Source: Zygnema cylindricum (lineage: Eukaryota; Streptophyta; Zygnematophyceae; Zygnematales; Zygnemataceae). From it: a DNA stretch of 23,500 nucleotides. The stretch lies in assembly GCA_037447655.1 (NCBI GenBank), contig JBBHKE010000974.1, positions 64,001 to 87,500 on the forward strand, written 5' to 3'. The translations under genes were made by a program, and so were the position numbers. Under the pieces are notes generated by a model, which saw nothing but the letters and a program-made list of their open reading frames with translations, had not been told where the DNA came from and did no database searches. Shown here piece by piece: positions 1 through 8,984 of this stretch (the first letter of the stretch is position 1; the number at the start of each line of letters is the position of its first letter).

Positions 1-461
1 AAGAGCCTGCCAGCCATGGCTGGGATTGAAGGGATAACCTTTGTTTGCCGACTGTTGACGACGACGGCTTCTGCAGATACCGTACTATACGTACCGTACT
101 AGAGATTTCGTGCGGCCAATTTCTTTACGGCCGCACGAAACGTCCACAAAGCGAAATTTTAAATTTCCGTTGCACTTGCGGACTTCGCACGGAAATCCTC
201 GCACGTTTTGGAAGAACGACGGCTGTTAAGCCAACGCTATAATTTATAAGTTTCGAAGATCTGCCTACAGTTGCCACGGTACAGTCCATGCTATCGATAC
301 TATTTTTTTAACATTTTTAGAGCATTAATCTCACAACAGAGTTTTTCCATTTTTGATCTTGACATCAGGATCGAAAGGTGAGACCGTTATCTTTCAATTG
401 CTCCCTTAGAAAAAGAAATTCAACTCTTGAAAACAAAGTTAAAGATGTTTTAGTGCCCGAA
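1..461. other. Upstream non-coding region of the AIG2-like gene
   Basis: I see no convincing gene here. An open frame at 45-242 spans two inverted repeats and matches no family I recognise. Inverted repeat one pairs TTTCGTGCGGCC (106-117) with GGCCGCACGAAA (129-140), a 12-bp stem with an 11-base loop. Inverted repeat two pairs ATTTCCGT (163-170) with ACGGAAAT (189-196). GTAC tetramers are frequent at 79-100. The rest is AT-rich and featureless. No TATA box could be assigned with confidence. Confidence 0.5.
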
Positions 462-681
462 AAATGTGGAACACTAATAGCGATACACGATGTAAGGCAG
501 CTGAAGTCGACGCGGGATGGTTGCGAGCCACCTGGATGTGGCATTCCTTAAAAAGAGGAATCCAACGGCTGAAAATAAAGCTAAAAACGAGTATTCAAGA
601 AATGTTGAACACTAATAGCGATACGCGGTGTACGGCGCTGCAGGCGACGAGGAATGGCTGCGAGCCACGTGGATGTGGCAT
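462..681 (+). repeat. Partial tandem duplication of 5' UTR and exon-1 start
   Basis: The segment around 462-544 recurs at about 600-681, offset 137-138 bp. Both copies share GAACACTAATAGCGATAC, then a GTGTA/ATGTA-like stretch, then an ATG and a GCGAGCCAC-TGGATGTGGCATTC stretch. In the downstream copy this ATG (654) opens the real exon 1. In the upstream copy (ATG at 517) the frame begins M-V-A-S-H-L-D-V-A-F and then leaves homology just before the YGSL motif, so it cannot encode the enzyme. The AACACTAATAGCGAT block also resembles the ends of short inverted-repeat elements elsewhere in the window. Confidence 0.8.
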
Positions 682-3600
682 TCGTGTACGGTTCGCTATT
701 GGCCGACGAGGTCCTGGAGCGCCTTCTCGGTCGAGTGCCGCTCGGGGCGTCCGCAGCTGTGGATGGCTAGTGAGTTTTTAAGCAAATCCGCACTAAAAAG
801 CCTTTCTGCACTAAAAATTAAAAACTTTAGGACAGCTTGGAGCAATTCAAGCAAAGATTAAATGGCTGAAATCATTTCAGGCTAAGGAGGTTTTCAATGA
901 GCCACACTAGAACACCATACAGAACCCTAAAAAGGCCTTAAAAATTTTAGGACAGCTTGAGATAGTTCATTCCATTGTTGATTGTGAAATATTTTTAAAA
1001 TACAGAAATAATAAATATAAAACATTTGTAATGTAGCGAAAAATTCGGCTGCATGAATGATGCTGTGGTGAATTCATTCAAAAATTCAAACATAGCGGAA
1101 TTAAAACAAAGATTTATGTCAATTGGATTTCAACCGTAAAATAAAAAAGAAAACCTCAGAAAACTTACAACGATCCTTATCCACATGCGGACAGAGTTTT
1201 AGTTTACTTCTAGTTTTCATGGGCTGGAAACTTCAAAGACGCTGGAAAAGCTGGAAAAAAATAACAAAATTGGAAAAACAATGGTGAGATATGATGATCT
1301 GGACTTGATGTTGGATAGAATGGTTTTGGTTTTGTTTGATGGAATCATTTATTTTTGTTTGGCATGTCCCTTTGCCACATTTTAATGTTTACTAGAGAAC
1401 ATGAGATGAAACATGGGAGCATGGGAACTTGGGATGTTGTCCTCAAGAATCGTTGGTGTGAAAAGAGATATCCTATAGCTACGAAAACTAGCTGTATATC
1501 ACTAAAAGTTACACAAGTATTTACTATGTGAATCCTTGAGAACCATTGTTGTGTAAAAGTTGATGAAAAAAGACTTCAGCTACTAAAACAACACATAATA
1601 TTTGAAAAATACATATCGGAAGCAAATTTTTTTATAGAAAATTTTAGATAAGTTTTACAAAATTAGCGTTTAATCTCACCAATGTTTGATGTGAAAACTT
1701 TCAAGAGGCGCTGGCCAAAGTGAAAACAATGAACTATAGGTTACTAAAATGACACAAATGAAAAAAAAAAGTCGAAAAGAAAATCTCTAGAAAAGCTTAA
1801 AAAAAATCGAAAATTTAAAAGTTAACAATAATTAGCTTGAATTTACACCAATGTTTCTAAGAATATCAAGAATCGTCTGTATGTATAAGTTTTAAAAGGA
1901 AATCTATAGTTACTGAAAAAACGCAGATATTGAAAAAAAAACAAGCTGAAAATAGTAAACTTGGCCAACTACGTGTCATAATGACTGTAGGTTCACACTC
2001 GGACTTTCCTTTAAATAGTATGGATTTCAATGCAGGGTGAATGGACCGCACTAATAATGTGAAGAACAAGGTGCCATTTAGTCAATAACTGGTGGCTAAG
2101 TTACTTCGCAAGTCCAACGTAACTTAAAAATATTTCTATTTTCCAAGTCAACGCTATTCATGTGTGTCTCTATCACTTCAAATTCCACACTAATTCTTGT
2201 GTGGCTGTGACTGTCAAATCTATGCTAATTCATATGCATCCCTCTGATTTACCAATCCACACTAATTCATACGTATCCCTCTAATTCCCAAATCCACTCT
2301 CATTCGTGCGCTTGGCTCTGACTTTCAAGTCCACACTAATCCATGTGTATCCCTCTGAATTTGAAGTCCACATTGATACAAGTGTGGCTCTCAGAGTTTT
2401 GTGGTATTTTGGAAGATAACAACTGCATGGCAGAAAATGGCTAATGTTGCTGAAATTAGAGAGGGGTGGGACGCGTCGGTGGAAATGGCATTACTATACC
2501 TTGAATTGCTAGTTGCCTTAAGAAATGACTAGTATGAGGACTGTTTTGAGTGCTTATAATTTTATTTCCAGTTCAAAAGAGACGGACATGTGAATGGCTC
2601 GCTTTCTCTTCCTCCTTGTGTCTCCTTCTTTTTTGCACTCCCTCCCTGCCCTCCCCCGCCCCCCCCATCCTCTGCTTCCTCCTCGCTCTGCTCCCTCCGT
2701 CTTCTCCCTTTCCCTCACCATCCCCTCTTTCTCCATCACTATCGCCTTATCTCCCTCTTTTTTCAACCCTTTCCTCTCTCTCTCCCTTTCCTGTTTTTCT
2801 TTCTCATCTCTGTTTATTTTTAATCCTCTAAAACCTGGTTCTCTCCTCCTCCTTCTTCAGCCATCGCTACAGTCTTAAATCAGAGATATATCCGGCTGTA
2901 GCGCCTCGTTCTGGCTCTCGAGTCATTGGAAAGGTGAATTCCGTATCCTTTATTTCGTGCAGTTTCCGTATGTTTGAGGATATGTGATTTTTTTTGTTTT
3001 GTGCATTTTTTGGATGTTTGAGAATATGTTATTTCGTATTCTTTTTTCGTTCATTTGTTTCTATGTTTGACAATACTTGAATTCTGTATTCTTTATTTCG
3101 TGCATTTTCCGTATGTTTGAGGATTTGTGAATTTCATATTCTTTTTTCCATGCATTTTTCGCATGTGTGAGAATATATATTTTGTTGTGATATATATAAT
3201 GAACATCTTTTTGTGGTAGAGGGAAGCAGGGGAACTGACACAGAAAAAGGGAGAAGAGATTAACAAAGATGTAGGAAAAGTGCAATAGGACAGTGGGGGA
3301 GGGAGGGAGAGAGAGAGGGAGGAGAGGGAGAAAGAGGAAGAAATAAAGGAGAGAGGGAGGGTAAAATGAGGAGGGAGAGGAAGAAATCACAGGGGAATGA
3401 ATGCAGAGATTGAAGAAGAGAAAAGTGGATGAATAAAACTCAGAAGTTGAATGAAAAATCAACATTTTTGAAGTTTCTCTTCAGAGGTTCATTGGAAAAA
3501 CTACTCCAAATTGCCGATCACTGAAATTTTGGTAACACTACACAATTCACCGTAACAAGTTTGGACCATAGTTTGGCTGTTTTAGGTGGTGGTTTTCTCG

Positions 3601-6600
3601 ACCGTATATAAGAATTAGTGTGGAGCCCAGTATAAAATTGATAGATTAGTATATAGTATCAGATGAAACTTATGCACTCGCCTTATTTTGTGAGGAGTGG
3701 ACCATAAACTGAATTGATATGGAAATCGGTGTAGATGTTCACATTTTATCCTCTCTATTTTGTTGTGTGACGCAGGCCCTCTTTGGACTGACTGAGAGAG
3801 AAATGAAAATTTTTGATGATTTTGAGGATATACAATATGTGCGTACCTTGGTGGAGCCTGTACTGCTGGTACCTTCCTCCTCCCTCTCCTCCTTCTCTCC
3901 TCGCTCTCTCTTCTCTCTCCTATTCTCAGTGAACAGCTCCTGACTGTTTGTTCCTGCTCACAATTCCCTTGCTTTTCCTTTCTCCTCCTGTCTTCAAAAC
4001 CCACACTTCCTCCATCCCTCCCTTCCCTCCGTCTCTCCCTCCCTCCCTCCCTCCCTCCCTCCCTCCCTCCACTCCCTCCACTCCCTCTCTGGCTTGTCCT
4101 CCTATTTTACTATTCCTGTTTGGTGTATTTCAACAGGACACAGTCCCAAGCGAAGCCGTATTGATTGGACAAAAGGAAAATTTACCGACAATTTTAGCCT
4201 ATATGTATGTTTGGGCCAATCACGATGATCCAAATCTGTATGGAGACTGGGATTATGAGGTGAGAAGTTCTGGAAGTATCCTGTGGAAAAAATACTGAAT
4301 ACTTTTTTGTGAATTGAGAAAATAGGCTGGATAAAGAGGAAAAATAGGGAAAGAGAAGAAGGTGAAGGAGTTCCAGTGCACTTGTTGAAAACACGATTTG
4401 TCGATCTGCTTTAAAAATCATCGCTGGAAGATTCTAAAGATTTTTTTTTCCTGCAATTTAATTTATCTGAACAGTATGGCAATCATTTCGACGAAACTTG
4501 TTGCATCCCATGTATCCTAAGAGGTCGTCAATATAGTGTTTTTTTTTGTCGTCTTATATTTTGTTCAGGTTAGTTTCCGCTTTTTTTTTTTTATTTATTT
4601 ACATATAGGTAGAATATGTCCAATGTAAATAATCACTCTCTAGATCACAACTATTATTAGGATCAGTCTATGAGCTACGCCTTCTCCTTCTGGGTTGGAA
4701 TGGCCACCGACTCTCCTGGGCTGTATGCATCTGTCTTTTAGGGTGTTTTCTTGCAGATTTATCAGAAAAATTTGAAGCACAAATGGCCAGAAATGGTCTT
4801 TATAAGTAGAGCTTCTTTTGCGACTAATTTTTTAGGAAAAGTTAACTCTGTCCATCCTTAAGATAACGAACCATTGCTCTCTGCATGTGACGTTTTGAAT
4901 TGTTCTCTTGTCCATGTCTAGTTAGTCAATTTTTTTTTTCACCCTCGACAGTTTGTCTGTCCCATAGTAGATTGTGGGTTACCAACTTCCATTGGACTTT
5001 TGAAATTGCGCTGTAGAAGATGGATATCGTAAAGAATAGGATCTATTTCTAGGGGCTGTTTTTCGAGTTTTAGGGCAGCTTTCTTGGTATAGTGGTAACA
5101 CACCATCCAGGAATCACAAGAATTGCCTTATGCTACGTGATCTCTCTTTTTTCCAAGCTTGGAATGAAGGAAAGCGTGTTCTTTGAGCAAACAAGTTGTT
5201 TGCTAAGTGCACTCCTATAGGAAATGTTGGGAAACAACCTTAAAGAAGGTCAACTGCTCATTAATGGTAACATTGTGGAACAAACACGATTTTTTTAAGT
5301 AGTTGATATCTGAGTGTTAGTCCCTTTCCTGTTAATGTTCTGTCGGGCAACTAATATGACAAGGAAAGGTCCTACAAGCAAAAGTGTATTAAACAGTCAC
5401 GCAATTGGGTCTACCAGAAGATGCAATTTTGAAGGGAGAGAAGAGGGATTGGTTATTTCTATCTGGCGGTTCTCACGAATAGAATGAGGTGGGATCCGGT
5501 TAAGACTGACCAAAATTGTTATTTTGAGGTCAACTCTTGTATCTTGCATACATTTTGTGACTGCCAGAGTTTTTCCAATTTCAATTTTCAGAAAATCTTG
5601 TATTCTTAGTATTTCCTTTTGCCGTGCCTATTGATCGCTTTTGAAGGAGGATTTTCTTGCCATGACACCATTTAACACTTTTCATGAACCAGAGTGAGTG
5701 GTGATAAAATACCATTAAACTGAACTACAGTTTTCAACCAACTCTTCTTAAATTGTATGAACTTGCTAGGCAGTAGGCACGAAACAAAACCAGGATTGAA
5801 CCAAAACCCAACCATAAAGGGCGGACCCCTGAGGGCCGAGACCCAGGGGCCAAATTACTGTAGTGTGTTTGGAACTCAATTATGGTTTAATTTCAGAAAC
5901 TTTGCCTTCTTTTAGGAACGAATATGGTACGTCTGTCTACCACCATTTATTATCGAACATAGTCCGTTGCCATTATGGTCCACAATGTTTTAAGTGCATA
6001 AAGTTTGAGATATGCATCGTCCACGCTAATACATGTGTGTGTGAAATAATTGCCGGTATAACACTGATGTATGTGTAAGGCTTATCAGACAAATAGTAGT
6101 TTGGGTTTGTATGGGCACATGTCAGTTATGACAGTCTTTGCTATTTTCTATTCCATCTTTGTGTCCAGTTCTGACATAGCATCCGTGTTCTGTTCCCACT
6201 CTCTCTCCTTATCCCTTCAGGCCTGTTTCCTGGTTCAGGATATGGCACAATTTTCATTGTATGAGATAGAAAATTTGATCTGGGACCTTTTGCGTTATCT
6301 TATGTTCAGAACACCATCAAATAATTTTGTTGTCATGGCGATTTCTGAACGTTCTGGTCCGGTTTCTGACATCCATGGTTTCAAATTAGTTCATGCAAGT
6401 ATATATATAACTCATATTTTCTTTGTCCATTCCAATTCCCTTTCCAGGTTTTTCCTTCTTTAAGAGTGTGAGTTATCATTCAGCTAAACTGAATAGAATT
6501 ATTAACAGTAGTATAAAGCCCATGATAATAATTTCTTTACATCTTTGTTTATTTAAAGACATCGATGTGGAAGGCTGGTTCTTGAGAAAAAAATTCGTTT

Positions 6601-7426
6601 TTTCTCCACCTTTTTTTTTTCCCTATCAACCATATTTATTTGTTAGACGAAAATGCGATGCAAACGTGTTTGGTCATAAAAGTCACAACACTTAAAGTCA
6701 TTGGGTCAAAAGAAAAACGCAATTGTTTTTTCTGAAAAAACGTCCAAAATATGACAAAAACCATAAAGCTATGACAAAAGGTTTTGAAATTAATCCAGAC
6801 ACCAGCAGGCCGTCTTGCTTTGCTGGCGCGTAATCGCACAACTCTGTGAGAACCCTGAAAAGGAAGTCTGAAAACATGCAGACATGGAGGAAGGATCATT
6901 TGGAGGATTTTTGCAATCGGTTTCTCGACTGAAAGAATGTGAATTTCCGGTACGGCTAATTTTGTCATATAGTGGGCGAATGTGTCATGCTAGGAGGAAT
7001 TTGTAATGGGTAAAGGATGATATGGCGTTTATTATTGACAGAGAGAGAGAGGAGATGAAGGATAGTATTGTAGCACTTTTGACCTACTAGCTAGTATGGA
7101 TTAGAGACAATTCATTTTCTCCAGCTCAAATTACATTAGAAAGAGGAAAAGAAAAGAAAAGAAAAGGGGCAGACGGTACAGTATGAAATCTTTTACATAC
7201 TTAAGGGACATATGAACTCAAACATGAATGGCTTTCTGGGGAAAAGGGTTCAATACTTGTAAGAAAATCGGTTTGTAAGAGAAAATCAATATGGCATTGA
7301 CGTTCGTGTTATTTTTTCATTTTTCAGGAGTGGCGAAAGACACATCTTGAGGATTACGTCGATATGTGTGGAGAGTTTATTGGTTACTGGAAAGTAGAAA
7401 ACAAAGTAGAAAACAACACTCTGTAG
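654..7426 (+). CDS. AIG2-like gamma-glutamyl cyclotransferase family protein, five exons
   Basis: The exons are 654-769, 2861-2933, 3776-3868, 4137-4259 and 7328-7426, giving 504 nt and 167 aa; the only split codon is Tyr39. All introns are GT-AG. The family (AIG2/GGACT-like, BtrG fold) releases 5-oxoproline from gamma-glutamyl compounds. The nucleotide-of-fold signature Y12-G-S-L15 lies in exon 1, and the candidate catalytic acid is Glu80 in the DDFED stretch of exon 3. Exon 2 ends SRVIGK, and exons 4-5 give the plant-type tail DPNLYGDWDYE then EWRKTHLEDYV. Length matches the usual 160-180 aa. No signal peptide or membrane segment is visible, so a cytosolic location is inferred. The start at 654 puts YGSL at the expected distance from the N-terminus, with a partial upstream duplicate of this start at 517. 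Intron 4 is unusually long at 3068 bp. The exact substrate is not readable from sequence. Confidence 0.9.
2145..2400 (+). repeat. Degenerate 37-bp minisatellite, about seven units
   Basis: The core CCACACTAATTC followed by a GTGT/CATATG-like stretch and CCCTCTGA-type filler recurs with the aligned C at 2154, 2190, 2225, 2262, 2299, 2336 and 2373. Spacing is 35-37 bp throughout. Units are diverged, with alternating GTGTGGCTCTGA and GTATCCCTCTGA versions. It lies in intron 1 of the AIG2-like gene. Confidence 0.85.
2596..2812 (+). repeat. Imperfect polypyrimidine (CT/CCT) tract before the exon 2 acceptor
   Basis: Almost all bases are C or T, in irregular CCCTCC/TCTCTC runs. It is the upstream part of an expanded polypyrimidine tract ending at the acceptor at 2859-2860. 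Frames on both strands are open only because the composition is simple. Confidence 0.8.
2934..3176 (+). repeat. ~49-bp minisatellite starting exactly at the intron 2 donor
   Basis: Five units begin at 2934, 2984, 3028, 3077 and 3127. Each opens with GTGAATT or a close variant and ends with TATGTTTGAGGATAT or a variant. Unit one starts on the first intron base, so the true splice donor is its first six bases; units two to five carry GTGATT, GTTATT, TTGAAT and GTGAAT at the equivalent place. Unit lengths are 50, 44, 49, 50 and 50. Confidence 0.85.
3291..3386 (+). repeat. Polypurine (GA/GGGA) tract in intron 2
   Basis: The stretch is nearly all purine, with GGGAGGGAGAGAGAGAGGGA-type runs. It lies inside intron 2 (2934-3775), downstream of the minisatellite. 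The minus-strand open frame across it is a composition artefact. Confidence 0.75.
3869..4136 (+). repeat. Intron 3 with an expanded pyrimidine tract and (CCCT)n block
   Basis: Intron 3 has donor GTACCT and acceptor TTTCAACAG. Much of it is C/T-rich, with a clean run of nine to ten CCCT repeats at about 4035-4070. An internal TATTCTCAG near 3930 looks like an alternative acceptor, but using it would add sequence with an early TGA in the exon frame. The donor is weaker than the GTAAG/GTGAG donors of the other introns. Confidence 0.75.
4260..7327 (+). other. Long intron 4 of the AIG2-like gene
   Basis: It runs from donor GTGAGA to acceptor TTTTTCAG, 3068 bp. The join WDYE to EWRKTHLEDY is exactly what the family shows at this point, which supports reading the whole interval as one intron. 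It is AT-rich with T-runs (4440-4600) and an AAAAG microsatellite near 7146-7167. A GC-rich patch at 5817-5852 carries a short CCCCTG/CAGGGG inverted repeat. There is an exon-like open segment at 6221-6398. I recognise no complete nested gene. Confidence 0.7.
6221..6398 (+). other. Exon-like open segment inside intron 4, unidentified
   Basis: A pyrimidine run followed by CCCTTCAG precedes 6221, and AA|GTATAT follows 6398, so the segment has plausible splice borders. One frame is open through it and beyond (6071-6463), with a protein-like composition (e.g. FSLYEIENLIWDLLRYLMFR). It is 178 nt, not a multiple of three, so adding it to the AIG2-like mRNA would shift the last exon out of frame. 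It could be a pseudo-exon, an element fragment or chance. Confidence 0.2.
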
Positions 7427-8980
7427 ACAAATTTTTACATTCCTTGTTTGGGATTAGGGTAGAGATTACCTCCAGGTGAAGATTTGGGTTACTATTCAGA
7501 TCGAGGATTGGCTTGAAGAGAGTAAAGCTATTTTTTTTAGAGTATATGGCATCTCTTTTGCCACAGTATATTTGTATTTTTTACATTGCCTTCTTGTTAG
7601 AATAAGTTGTCATATTTCTTAAAGCTCTTTATAGAGATCAGACATTAAATTAATTGCTGTCCTGATTTCCTAAGTATAGTTTTCTTTTAATATTGTTATC
7701 TTTAGTATGCTGTCATGTAGATTTTGTACAATTGAACATAAGTTTCTTAAAATGTAGAGGGTGAAGGTAGTTTTGTAGACACGATCCATAGAGTCTCAAA
7801 TAATTTGATTAAAGATTTGTAGCAAAATCCCTTTTATTTGCAGAAATACACACTACTTTGGTCAATCATTTTGCAGTGATTTTTTTACATGTATGTGTAC
7901 TCTTGGAGCTCATGATGAAATAAGAAAGCTTCGGTTTTGGATAAAATGGGAGCCATGTATCTGATATTGGAAGTGTGTGGAAGTGTTCGGCGTGTTGTTA
8001 ATTTGACATCAATAACTAATTCTTTGATTTCTTAAAGATGTCTTTCTGAAAAGTTGTAATCCTGAAATAGAGCGGATTCAGTGATCATCTGGTCTCTCTC
8101 TGTCTCTCTCCCTCCCCCTGCCTCTCACTCCCCCTTCAAAATAGTAGCCATAAAGTAAAGCGAGGCCCTGAGTGATCAACTGGTCGTTCTCTCTCTCTCT
8201 CTCTGCCTCCCTTTCCCCCTCTCTCCCTCTCTCAGCTTTTATACTAAGGAGCACGACGAACTGCTCCGTCTACTTTTGGAAATCCATCATTCAAGCCATT
8301 TGTTGTAAGTTTCAACCATTGGTTTGTTTTGTAGTTTTGTCATTTTGTGGTTGACGGTTGGTTAGTGTAACAATTGTCACATGGCACATGTTTCAAAAGT
8401 TTCAAAATTTAAAGCCGATGGGTCATACCACTGCCTCCACCTCTACCTCTCCCCCTCCCTCTTCCTCTCCCTCTCTCGTTTTTTTCAATTTGTTTTGTCA
8501 AAGGCTATGGGGATATTGTACCCTTGCATTTTTTTCTATATTTATAAAAAGATAAATTGTAAGTTTGTGAAAAGTAAAATGAAAAGAAACCAGAAGTTGA
8601 TTGTAAAAAACGAATTTACATATAGATAATTAGGTACATGCATCTGTATCGATCAATACATATGCATATTTAGATGCATATATTCTTTGTTTATCTATAT
8701 TTTTCATGTGTTTTTGTTTATTTTTTTATAACATCGCGAGAGATGTTTTTCTTGAGGTATAACGAGTTATATTTATAAAAAAATCATAAAAAGTAGATGA
8801 TAACACAAAAATTTAAAGGTTGAAACGTGTATTTACGTTTAAAATCTTGGTCTTTGGTGTTTAAACCCAACATTGTCCATAACCAGTGCATTTTTGTCCA
8901 TGGTTGCAGTCAATTTTTTCTACTGCCCCGAAAATTTTGACGGACGCTCTCGTGTCCTTTGGAGAGTTTAGTAAGAAACT
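7427..8980. other. Intergenic AT-rich spacer with CT microsatellites
   Basis: No gene is supported here. The 3' flank of the AIG2-like gene is T-rich, and I could not assign a poly(A) site. CT-rich patches lie at 8092-8135, 8189-8235 and 8430-8476. The remainder (8480-8900) is A/T-rich without clear repeats. Confidence 0.6.
8077..8240 (+). repeat. ~91-bp tandem duplication with CT-rich tails
   Basis: GTGATCATCTGGTC at 8081 recurs as GTGATCAACTGGTC at 8172, 91 bp apart. Each is followed by TCTCTC and a CCTCCC-type pyrimidine run. It looks like a local duplication later blurred by microsatellite change. Confidence 0.6.
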
Positions 8981-8984
8981 GAAA

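Larger units (their letters stand above)
770..2860 (+). other. Intron 1 of the AIG2-like gene
   Basis: This 2.09-kb AT-rich intron has donor GTGAGT and acceptor CTTCTTCAG. The part from 770 to about 2140 shows no coding or element structure I can name. It then holds a 37-bp minisatellite and ends in a roughly 215-bp pyrimidine tract (2596-2812). Small open frames over that tract are low-complexity artefacts. Confidence 0.8.

Noticed and set aside
464-861. Open frames at 464-781 and 628-861 as genes
   Set aside because: They cross the duplicated leader and exon 1 in frames other than the one encoding YGSL and the GGCT family match.
2550-2878. Several overlapping Pro/Leu/Ser-rich frames on both strands
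   Set aside because: The underlying sequence is a pyrimidine tract before a splice acceptor; overlapping frames on both strands point to composition, not coding.
3061-3465. Minus-strand 134-codon frame
   Set aside because: It runs over the intron 2 minisatellite and polypurine tract and has a low-complexity Pro/Ser/Leu composition.
5080-5125. tRNA-like A-box (TGGTATAGTGGTAAC)
   Set aside because: No matching B-box (GGTTCRANNC) follows at the right distance and no acceptor stem pairs; no tRNA can be folded.
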